DNA of 20,965 nt from Darwinibacter acetoxidans_A (lineage in GTDB: Bacteria > Bacillota > Limnochordia > Darwinibacteriales > Darwinibacteriaceae), in NCBI GenBank assembly GCA_041936745.1, contig JBHGWS010000071.1:1-20965 (forward strand). Direction: 5' to 3'. Made by a program: the position numbers and the translations under genes. This document shows, piece after piece, positions 6,655 to 13,229 of this stretch. How positions within the stretch are numbered: position 1 is the first letter of the stretch; each line of letters starts with the position of its first letter. A model generated the notes under the pieces. The model had not been told where the DNA came from and searched no databases. It saw only the letters and a list, made by a program, of their open reading frames with translations.

Positions 6655-8328
6655 ATGGCTTTACAACAACAGAACAAACTTTTGATCACGATTAAAAAAG
6701 CTTTACAGCAGGCGCAAAAACAAGGCGATTTAGCTCAATTCGCCCTGCCTGAGATTGAGCTGGAAGTCCCCAGGGAGAAAGCCCACGGTGATTTTGCTTC
6801 CAACATTGCCTTAGTCTTGGCCGGCCGGGCGAAAAAAGCACCCCGGGCAGTGGCGGAAATAATTGCAAGCCACTTACCGAAAGAAAGTTTTTTAAGGAAA
6901 GTGGAGATTGCGGGGCCGGGCTTTTTAAACTTCTTTTTAAGCAGGGAGTGGCTCTATGAAACTTTAAGGGAAATAGAGGCTCGGGGTTTGGCTTACGGTG
7001 ATTTTGCCGGCAGTAAAGATGAAAAAATCTTATTGGAATTCGTCAGCGCCAATCCCGTCGGCCCTATGAATATTGTTAACGCCAGGGCCGCCGCGGTCGG
7101 CGATACGCTGGCCCGCTTATTTCGGGCGGTGGGCTGTACAGTTGATACAGAGTTTTATGTCAACGATGCGGGAAACCAAGCGGATATTTTCGCCCGCTCG
7201 CTGGAAGCCCGCTACCAGCAGCTGTTTAATCCGGACTATCCTTTTCCCGCGGACGGCTACCCGGGGGAATACGTGCGGGATTTGGCCTTAGTTTTGAAAA
7301 GGGAACGCCCCGATTTAAAAGATCTTTCGGAAAAAGAGCGCTTGGCGTTTTGCAAACGCTGGGGTACCGATCAAATTGTAGCTAAGCAGAAAGCGGATTT
7401 GAAAAGTTACGGGGTGGAGTTCGATCTGTGGTTTCGGGAGCGGGATTTACATGAGGCGGGCGCTTTGGAAAGGACGATCGCTTTTTTAAAGGAGCGGGAT
7501 CTTTTGTTTTCCGAAGATGATGCGCTGTGGTTTAAATCCACAAGCTTCGGTGATGACAAAGATCGGGTTATTATAAAAAGTGATGGTGCCTACACCTATA
7601 TTACAGCAGATATTGCCTATCACGCCGATAAGTTAAAGCGTGGTTACACCAAGCTGATTAATATTTGGGGGCCCGATCATCACGGTTACATTGACAGGTT
7701 AAAAGCGGCGGTGCAGGCTCTGGGCTACCCCGGGGAAACACTGGAAGTATTAATCCTGCAGTATGTGGCACTGCTGCGCCGAGGCGAGTTAGTTAAAATG
7801 TCCAAACGGGCGGGAGAATTTATTACCATGGAGGAACTCCTAGCCGAAGTGGGGAAAGATGCGGCCAGGTTCTTCTTTTTACACAGAAGCCCCGAAAGCC
7901 ATTTGGATTTTGATCTGGATCTGGCAGTGGCGGAATCCAGCGACAACCCCGTCTTCTATGTGCAGTACGCTCATGCCCGCATCGCCAGTATTTTCAAGCA
8001 GGCAAAAGAGTTGGGGATACCTCTGCCCAAAAGCAGCGAAGTTGATTTGACGGAGTTAAAAGAGCCGGAAGAGATCGACCTGCTCAAGCACTTGGCGCTT
8101 CTGCCGGGGGAAATAAACGCCGCGGCCAACAGGCGCGCTCCCCAGAGGATTACGCAGTATGCTTTAGATTTGGCCGGCCTTTTTCACTCTTTTTATAACC
8201 ACTGCCACATTCTCAACCAGAAAGAAGGGCTGCGTGCAGCGCGCTTATGTTTGGTGCAGGGGGTGCAGACAGTGCTGCAGAAGGTTTTAGTGGGCCTTTT
8301 GGGCATTGAGGCACCGGAACAAATGTAA
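6655..8328 (+). CDS. argS: Arginyl-tRNA synthetase (class I) with altered HIGH motif
   Basis: Charges tRNA-Arg with arginine (557 residues, normal length). The N-terminal additional domain is about 1-110. The catalytic core has EFVSANPVGPMNIVNARAAA. The KMSKS loop is KMSKR at 381-385. A DALR anticodon-binding domain (FYVQYAHARIASIF onward) ends the protein. The usual HxGH signature is replaced by Asn139-Ile-Val-Asn142, so both ATP-contacting histidines are asparagine, although the flanking sequence and the rest of the enzyme are well conserved. ATG 6655 is chosen because ACGGAGGTG lies about 10 bases before it. An in-frame GTG at 6574 would translate through the leader hairpin and has no family support. 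The next gene follows after 13 bases. Confidence 0.95.
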   Translation: MALQQQNKLLITIKKALQQAQKQGDLAQFALPEIELEVPREKAHGDFASNIALVLAGRAKKAPRAVAEIIASHLPKESFLRKVEIAGPGFLNFFLSREWLYETLREIEARGLAYGDFAGSKDEKILLEFVSANPVGPMNIVNARAAAVGDTLARLFRAVGCTVDTEFYVNDAGNQADIFARSLEARYQQLFNPDYPFPADGYPGEYVRDLALVLKRERPDLKDLSEKERLAFCKRWGTDQIVAKQKADLKSYGVEFDLWFRERDLHEAGALERTIAFLKERDLLFSEDDALWFKSTSFGDDKDRVIIKSDGAYTYITADIAYHADKLKRGYTKLINIWGPDHHGYIDRLKAAVQALGYPGETLEVLILQYVALLRRGELVKMSKRAGEFITMEELLAEVGKDAARFFFLHRSPESHLDFDLDLAVAESSDNPVFYVQYAHARIASIFKQAKELGIPLPKSSEVDLTELKEPEEIDLLKHLALLPGEINAAANRRAPQRITQYALDLAGLFHSFYNHCHILNQKEGLRAARLCLVQGVQTVLQKVLVGLLGIEAPEQM

Positions 8329-8341
8329 AAGGTGTGATTTT

Positions 8342-9046
8342 ATGGGTTTTGCCCAAAGCTGGCAGGTTTTTATCGAAGCGTTAAAGACAAGCTACCACAA
8401 TTTAGGCCGGGTGATGCTCACCAACTTCTTGTGGTTTGGGGTCAGTTTTGCCCCCATTTTAGCCGTAACTTACATTCCCTTTGAAAACGTATGGTTTTTC
8501 TTGGCAGGGGCTTTAGGCACGGTGATTACCTTTGGCGGTGCCACGGCCGCCCTCCATTCCAGTATGAATCAAATCATCGCCGGGGAAGAGGCAACTTTAA
8601 AGGAATTCTGGTTTTCTTTTAAGAAATTTTTAGCTCGGGGCGGTGTTCTAACGTTTTTGGGCGGGCTTGGGTTCGCCCTTCTGATCTTCAATATTTGGTT
8701 CAGCACTAATTATTCCAGCAAAATTGTGTTTTTCCTCATCGGTTTTTGGCTCTGGGGTATCGTTTACTGGTACTCCGTACTGCAGTTTGTCTTCCCGTTT
8801 TTAACCCAGCAGGACATTAAGCCCATTTTGGCCATTAAACGGGCCGGGCTGATCTCTTTAGACAACGTATTGGCCAGCTTTGTAATTCTTGTTTTGAGCA
8901 CTGCAGTAATTATTTTAAGCATAATTTTAGGTGCGCCTTTAATTATCTTTACCGCCAGCTTTTTGGCTTTGCTGCAGAACTTGGCCCTGCGGGGGATTAT
9001 GGTTAAGTACGAGCAGGAAGCGGGGACAGTGGAAGAGGGCGAGTAA
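8342..9046 (+). CDS. Multi-pass membrane protein, resembling YesL/DUF624
   Basis: A 234-residue integral membrane protein of unknown function. About five or six hydrophobic segments are visible, near 26-44, 50-71, 101-119, 128-150, 176-198 and 198-217. A cytoplasmic-looking loop GEEATLKEFWFSFKKF sits between the second and third. The layout of a short N-terminal helix, two membrane spans, a GEE…FW…F loop and further spans resembles YesL/DUF624 proteins, but the match is from memory of the pattern and is not firm. ATG 8342 is chosen because AAAAGGTG lies 8-10 bases upstream; an earlier in-frame ATG (8306) overlaps the end of argS and would add a charged, cysteine-containing stub. It lies between argS and pyrG, where Bacillus has rpoE (delta), but shows no similarity to delta. 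Confidence 0.75.
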   Translation: MGFAQSWQVFIEALKTSYHNLGRVMLTNFLWFGVSFAPILAVTYIPFENVWFFLAGALGTVITFGGATAALHSSMNQIIAGEEATLKEFWFSFKKFLARGGVLTFLGGLGFALLIFNIWFSTNYSSKIVFFLIGFWLWGIVYWYSVLQFVFPFLTQQDIKPILAIKRAGLISLDNVLASFVILVLSTAVIILSIILGAPLIIFTASFLALLQNLALRGIMVKYEQEAGTVEEGE

Positions 9047-9067
9047 AAGGGAGGTTGGAATTAGATC

Positions 9068-10660
9068 ATGAGCAAATTCATATTCGTTACCGGAGGTGTT
9101 GTCTCCAACCTCGGTAAAGGTATTACGGTGGCCTCTTTGGGCAGGCTTTTGAAAAGCAGGGGTTTAAAAGTGAGTGTTTTAAAGCTCGACCCTTATTTAA
9201 ACGTCGATCCCGGCACTATGAGCCCTTTCCAGCACGGTGAGGTTTTCGTCACCGAAGACGGGGGCGAGACGGATCTGGATCTGGGGCATTACGAGCGGTT
9301 TATTGACACAAATCTTACGAAAAAGAGTAATGTAAGCACAGGGCAGATTTATTCGGCGATCCTGGCAAAAGAGCGCCAAGGGAAATTTTTAGGCCGGACG
9401 GTCCAGGTGATCCCCCATGTGACGAATGAGATTAAAGAGCGCATTTTATCTCTGGGCAGAGAAAGCTCCGCCGATGTAGTTTTAGTCGAGATAGGCGGCA
9501 CTGTGGGCGATATTGAAAGTTTACCTTTTTTAGAAGCCATCAGGCAGCTGCGCGGTGATATAGGAAAAGAATCCTGTCTTTATATTCATGTAACTTTAAT
9601 ACCCTATATCAAGGCGGCACAGGAGTTGAAAACCAAACCGACGCAGCACAGCGTTAAAGAGCTGAGAAGCATCGGGATTCAACCGGATGTGATTGTCTGC
9701 CGCAGTGAACACGAAGTGACGAAGGATCTTAGGGCTAAAATTGCTCTTTTTTGTGACATAAAAGAAGATGCGGTCATACCCAATACCGATGTGGCCAGCA
9801 TTTACGAGGTGCCTTTACACTTCGCCGCAGCCGGGCTCGATGAAATTGTTTTGGAGAAACTGCACCTGCCGCTTGGGCCCGCGGATTTAACAGAGTGGGC
9901 CTCTTTGGTGGAATCAATCAAGAATTTAGCAAAGCAGGTGACTGTGGGTGTTGTGGGGAAATATGTTTCCCTGCCCGATTCTTACCTCAGTGTGGCAGAA
10001 GCGCTGCGCCATGCGGGCTTAAAGCATGGGACAGCAGTCGCAATTAAATGGATCGATTCGGAAAAGTTGGAAACAGGATCCTTGGCCGAACTAGAAAATC
10101 TTGCCGGTATCGTGGTTCCTGGAGGATTTGGTATCCGCGGTGTGGAAGGAAAGATTAGGGCAATCCGCTACGCGCGGGAAAAAAAGATACCGTTTTTCGG
10201 TATTGCCCTGGGGATGCAGTGTGCCGTGATGGAGTTTGCCAGAAATGTTGCTCAGATTGAAGATGCGGGCAGCATCGAGTTTGGCGACTCGCAGCCGGTC
10301 ATCGGGTTTATGCCCGGCAAGCCCAAAATCACCGGGTTAGGCGGCCCCATGCGGCTTGGTTCCTACCCCTGTGCCGTAAAGAAGGGTACCTTAAGTTACA
10401 AAGCTTACGGTGAAGAGCTGGTGCACGAGCGGCACCGGCACCGCTACGAATTGAATAACGGGTACCGTGAGGTCCTGGTGGACTTTGGGCTGCGCTTGGC
10501 AGGGGTTTCGCCCGACGGCGAACTGGTTGAAATTATCGAGTTAGGCGGCCACCCCTGGTTTGTGGGTACGCAGTTTCATCCCGAATTTAAATCCAGGCCC
10601 ACAAAGCCCCATCCTTTGTTCAGGGACTTTATCGGTGCGGTACTGCAGCAAAGCCAGTAA
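9068..10660 (+). CDS. pyrG: CTP synthase lacking the glutaminase nucleophile cysteine
   Basis: Makes CTP from UTP and ATP, normally with ammonia released from glutamine (530 residues). The synthetase domain (1 to about 267) is well conserved: FIFVTGGVVSNLGKG, LDPYLNVDPGTMSPFQHGEV, GGETDLDLGHYERF, and LKTKPTQHSVKELRSIG. The class I amidotransferase domain (about 291-525) keeps PGGFGIRGVEGK, HERHRHRYE and the His504/Glu506 pair (QFHPEFKSRP). However, the nucleophile elbow reads GIALGMQCA instead of GICLGMQ: Ala380 (codon GCC, 10205-10207) replaces the catalytic Cys. The GTP-activation motif GGTxRLG reads GGPMRLG, with Pro427 for the conserved Thr. Asn14 replaces the second Ser of the P-loop GGVVSS. 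The enzyme is therefore predicted to depend on free ammonia. The start is fixed by a stop codon just upstream; the ribosome site GGGAGG is 13 bases away. Confidence 0.96.
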   Translation: MSKFIFVTGGVVSNLGKGITVASLGRLLKSRGLKVSVLKLDPYLNVDPGTMSPFQHGEVFVTEDGGETDLDLGHYERFIDTNLTKKSNVSTGQIYSAILAKERQGKFLGRTVQVIPHVTNEIKERILSLGRESSADVVLVEIGGTVGDIESLPFLEAIRQLRGDIGKESCLYIHVTLIPYIKAAQELKTKPTQHSVKELRSIGIQPDVIVCRSEHEVTKDLRAKIALFCDIKEDAVIPNTDVASIYEVPLHFAAAGLDEIVLEKLHLPLGPADLTEWASLVESIKNLAKQVTVGVVGKYVSLPDSYLSVAEALRHAGLKHGTAVAIKWIDSEKLETGSLAELENLAGIVVPGGFGIRGVEGKIRAIRYAREKKIPFFGIALGMQCAVMEFARNVAQIEDAGSIEFGDSQPVIGFMPGKPKITGLGGPMRLGSYPCAVKKGTLSYKAYGEELVHERHRHRYELNNGYREVLVDFGLRLAGVSPDGELVEIIELGGHPWFVGTQFHPEFKSRPTKPHPLFRDFIGAVLQQSQ

Positions 10661-10680
10661 ATGTTTTGGAGGTGGTAGTT

Positions 10681-11157
10681 ATGCTTCGGATGAAAGTCAA
10701 AGTTGTGGGCGTTGATCAGTCAACATTACTTCCGGTTGTGATCTTAACTGATGATGAGGAAAAGCGTTATGTGCCCTTGGTCATTGGGCCTGCAGAGGCT
10801 AATGCCATTGCTCTTGTTCTGGAAAATGTAGAAGTTTCCAGGCCGTTAACTCACGATTTGCTTTTAAATACTGTGATTGCTTTAGGGGCTAAAGTGGATA
10901 AGGCAGTGTTGACAGACATGTCAGATGACGTTTATTACGCGGAACTGTATGTTGTGAGAGAGGGTAAAACTATCAAGATCGATGCCAGGCCCAGCGATGC
11001 CATAGCCGTAGCTTTGCGCGCGGGTGTGCCAATTTTCGTCAACGATAAGATTGTCACCCACGCCTTCGCCTCTTCCACAGATGAAGATCCTGAGTTGGAG
11101 GAATTCCGTTCATTTTTGGAAGACCTTTCGCCCGATGATTTTCGCAAAGAGAATTAG
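10681..11157 (+). CDS. Bifunctional nuclease family protein (DUF151)
   Basis: A 158-residue protein of the BFN/DUF151 domain family, some members of which have been reported to have DNase and RNase activity; the bacterial role is not settled. Typical family landmarks are visible: an N-terminal beta-rich opening MKVKVVGVDQSTLLPVVIL, then VPLVIGPAEANAIAL (32-46), SRPLTHDLL (53-61) and the hallmark DARPSDAIAVALR (101-113). An acidic tail ends the protein. ATG 10681 is chosen because GGAGGTGG ends 5 bases before it. A TTG at 10666 in the same frame lies ahead of the ribosome site and is rejected. The gene follows pyrG after 20 bases and is likely co-transcribed with it. Confidence 0.9.
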   Translation: MLRMKVKVVGVDQSTLLPVVILTDDEEKRYVPLVIGPAEANAIALVLENVEVSRPLTHDLLLNTVIALGAKVDKAVLTDMSDDVYYAELYVVREGKTIKIDARPSDAIAVALRAGVPIFVNDKIVTHAFASSTDEDPELEEFRSFLEDLSPDDFRKEN

Positions 11158-11191
11158 GACAAGGACAAATTTGAATAAATGTAAATATCTG

Positions 11192-11222
11192 GCGCATACT
11201 CTTTCTTAGAAAGGGTGTGCGC
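11192..11222 (+). promoter_or_regulatory. 14-bp hairpin enclosing the ribosome site of the next gene
   Basis: GCGCATACTCTTTC (11192-11205), loop TTA, and GAAAGGGTGTGCGC (11209-11222) pair at every one of 14 positions, two of them G·T wobbles. The structure ends one base before the ATG at 11224 and buries the GAAAGGG ribosome site in its right arm. There is no T-run after it, so it does not look like an ordinary terminator. It may repress translation of the secreted protein until opened, or block read-through decay. Confidence 0.7.
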
Positions 11223-11223
11223 T

Positions 11224-11601
11224 ATGATTTTGAAATACGGCCGCTTTTTAGTAATCTTTTTGGCTGCAGCCTTGCTTTTTTCCGGTGTTTTACAAGCACA
11301 AAGCCCCGGATTTTACGCTCTCCACGGTGAAATAAAGCAGGTGTTTTTAGAGCAGCGGAAAGTTTTAATCTCTACGGCAGGAAAAAAACTTATTCTCGTT
11401 TTAGAGCCTGACTGCGAAATCCTCCGGGACGGCAAGCCCACAAGCCTGCAGTCTTTACGCCCCATTACCGCCACTGATTTTCAAGATGCTCTTTTTTGGC
11501 TGAACCGACGCGGTTTGGTCAGCTGCCTTTGGGTTAATTACAGGGTATCCGAAGAAAACGGCACCCTGCAGGCCTACAATATATTTGGCGAGGCAAAATA
11601 A
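11224..11601 (+). CDS. Small secreted protein of unknown function
   Basis: A 125-residue protein I do not recognise. Residues 1-25 make a clear signal peptide: basic start MILKYGR, hydrophobic core FLVIFLAAALLFSGV, and a likely cut after LQA (Ala25) before QSPG. The mature part of about 100 residues is probably beta-rich, with alternating hydrophobic stretches (YALHGEIKQVFLEQRKVLIS, KKLILVLEPDCEIL). Two cysteines, in EPDCEI and VSCLW, could form a disulfide. There is no lipobox and no wall anchor. The start is ATG 11224; a GTG at 11215 in frame lies inside the ribosome-site hairpin. No function is assigned. It sits in a group of poorly known genes between pyrG and fba. Confidence 0.75.
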   Translation: MILKYGRFLVIFLAAALLFSGVLQAQSPGFYALHGEIKQVFLEQRKVLISTAGKKLILVLEPDCEILRDGKPTSLQSLRPITATDFQDALFWLNRRGLVSCLWVNYRVSEENGTLQAYNIFGEAK

Positions 11602-11605
11602 TTGC

Positions 11606-11655
11606 GGAGGAAAAACCTTCTTGTTGGCGAATAGTAGTTAACAAGACGGGAGGAG
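11606..11655 (+). promoter_or_regulatory. Possible leader element before the cysteine-rich gene
   Basis: Two purine-rich GGAGG sites (11606-11610 and 11650-11654) flank TCTTGTT (11619-11625), a loop containing GGCGAATAGTAG, and AACAAGA (11640-11646), which form a 7-bp stem with a 14-base loop. Only the second GGAGG serves the following GTG start. I have a weak memory of GGCGAATAGT-type leaders in clostridial genomes but cannot name a family. Confidence 0.35.
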
Positions 11656-11661
11656 TTTTAG

Positions 11662-12288
11662 GTGATTGTGAACAGCGAGAGGACATTAGCCCTGCTTTGT
11701 CCTGCTTGCCAAGAAATTCAAGAGCATAAGTTTTCCATCTTTGCCGTCTCCAAACATCCCTTCCCTTTACTGTGCGATTGCGGCTTTTCCCAAGGGCATC
11801 TGCGCAGGCTGCACAAGAATTTCGAGTTTGATGTGCTGAGCATCAGCGGTGATCGGGTTCGTTTGCTGCTCAATTTGCGCGAATTCCTTTACGTGCCCCT
11901 TTTAGCGATATTCGCACCCCAAAGCGGCCAGGAAATCGGCTTTTTCGGGGATAAATCCGCTGTTAAAGAAGTTGTCCGCCTGCGGGCGGCTGAACATATA
12001 CCGCACGATAGCGGGGGCGTTGCGAACCCCGAGATCATGCGGGAAGTCTTACAAACGCTGCAGGATTTGGCGGAAAGCCATAAGATCAGGTGTGAGTGTG
12101 AACATTCTTCCGTGGGCATCGACGTTTATGCCGACAGGGTGGAGTTGGTCTGTGCTTTCTGCGGCAGTACGGTCTTGATCGGCGCCAGCATGCGAAAACA
12201 CCAGGAACGCTTATCCCGCGTGACGGAAATCGTTATGGAACCATCAACTTACACGTTCTTGGAAGAATGGTTGAAACCGTTAAATTAA
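11662..12288 (+). CDS. Cysteine-rich conserved-type protein, probable double zinc ribbon, unknown function
   Basis: A 208-residue protein I do not recognise. Two sets of metal-binding-type cysteines are visible. The N-terminal set is Cys13-x-x-Cys16 (LCPAC) with Cys38-x-Cys40 (LCDCG). The C-terminal set is Cys144-x-Cys146 (with His148) and Cys164-x-x-Cys167 (CAFCGS). The arrangement suggests two zinc ribbons at either end of a middle region with beta strands and one amphipathic helix (EIMREVLQTLQDLAESH). There are no membrane spans or signal peptide, so it is likely cytoplasmic. The start is GTG 11662, with GGGAGGAG ending 6 bases upstream. It lies directly before fba, and may share its transcript (31-base gap, no terminator). 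No function is assigned. Confidence 0.8.
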   Translation: MIVNSERTLALLCPACQEIQEHKFSIFAVSKHPFPLLCDCGFSQGHLRRLHKNFEFDVLSISGDRVRLLLNLREFLYVPLLAIFAPQSGQEIGFFGDKSAVKEVVRLRAAEHIPHDSGGVANPEIMREVLQTLQDLAESHKIRCECEHSSVGIDVYADRVELVCAFCGSTVLIGASMRKHQERLSRVTEIVMEPSTYTFLEEWLKPLN

Positions 12289-12319
12289 CTCGCGGGCTAT
12301 TTTAAAGGAGGCTTTTTAA

Positions 12320-13171
12320 GTGTTAGTATCGGGAACGGAACTTTTTGCAGCTGCCAAAAAAGGCGGCTATGCTGTGGGGGCGTTTAATCTTAATAATATG
12401 GAGATTTTACAGGCTATCATTGAAGCGGCGGAAGAGGTAAAATCACCGGTCTTTATCCAAGCCAGCCAAGGTGCCCTAAAGTATGCAGGCATCGAATATA
12501 TCGCGGGTTTGGCCAAGACTGCCGCAAAAAAGGCCAAGATCCCCATTGCTTTGAACTTAGATCACGGCACAAGTTTTGAGCAGGCGGCACAGTGCGTGTA
12601 CCACGGTTTTTCGGCCCTGATGATCGACGGGTCGCGGCTGCCTTTTGAAGAGAATATCGCAATTACGCAAAAGGTGGTTGAAATCGCCCGGCCTAACAAC
12701 ATTTCCGTGGAAGCGGAATTAGGTAAAATCGGCGGGACGGAAGACGATATTACTGTAGCTGAGCACGAAGCCACGTACACTGATCCGGACGAAGCAAAAG
12801 AATTTGTGGACAGGACCAATGTCGATGCTTTAGCAGTTGCCATCGGCACGGCCCACGGCGTTTACAAAGGCGAACCGAAACTTGATTTGGAACGCCTGGC
12901 GGCAATTAATGAGGCTTTGGATCTGCCTTTAGTGATGCACGGTGCTTCCGGTGTACCCGATGATGCGATCCGCAAATCTATCCCTCTGGGGATCTGCAAA
13001 ATTAACATCGATACAGAGTTAAGGCAGGCTTTCTCAGAAGCGATTCATAAAGTTTTAGCGGAAAATCCCGCTGAAATAGACCCCAGGAAGATTTTGGGGC
13101 CGGCGCGGGAAGCCATGAAAGAGGTTGCGAAGACTAAAATGCGCCTCTTTGGTTCCGCCAACAAGGCTTAA
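12320..13171 (+). CDS. fba: Class II fructose-1,6-bisphosphate aldolase
   Basis: Zinc enzyme of glycolysis and gluconeogenesis that splits fructose bisphosphate into two triose phosphates (283 residues, normal for the short class II type). Catalytic Asp81 and zinc ligand His82 lie in NLDHG. The further zinc histidines are His179 (GTAHGVY) and His207 (VMHGASG). VEAELGKIGGTED (130-142) is the conserved glutamate-containing segment, and KINIDTELR lies in the phosphate-binding part. The sequence could also fit the related tagatose-bisphosphate aldolases, but the pyrG–fba–rho context supports fba. The start is GTG 12320, 8 bases after AAAGGAGG. It is followed by a terminator-like hairpin before rho. 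Bacillus places tal, murAB and glpX in this gap; none is here. Confidence 0.95.
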   Translation: MLVSGTELFAAAKKGGYAVGAFNLNNMEILQAIIEAAEEVKSPVFIQASQGALKYAGIEYIAGLAKTAAKKAKIPIALNLDHGTSFEQAAQCVYHGFSALMIDGSRLPFEENIAITQKVVEIARPNNISVEAELGKIGGTEDDITVAEHEATYTDPDEAKEFVDRTNVDALAVAIGTAHGVYKGEPKLDLERLAAINEALDLPLVMHGASGVPDDAIRKSIPLGICKINIDTELRQAFSEAIHKVLAENPAEIDPRKILGPAREAMKEVAKTKMRLFGSANKA

Positions 13172-13182
13172 ATAGTAAAATG

Positions 13183-13210
13183 GGGAGAAGGCCCGCCCTT
13201 CTCCCTTATT
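13183..13210 (+). terminator. Terminator or attenuator hairpin between fba and rho
   Basis: GGGAGAAGG (13183-13191) and CCTTCTCCC (13197-13205) make a perfect 9-bp stem with loop CCCGC, followed only by TTATT. The weak T-tract suggests partial termination. It ends about 20 bases before the rho start, so it could also tune rho expression. Confidence 0.65.
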
Positions 13211-13229
13211 GCGCAGAGGTGGTGAATGT

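Noticed and set aside
13209..13229. Earlier TTG start for rho (seven extra residues)
   Set aside because: That codon lies in the tail of the terminator hairpin and precedes the ribosome site AGAGGTGGTGA, which serves the TTG at 13230.
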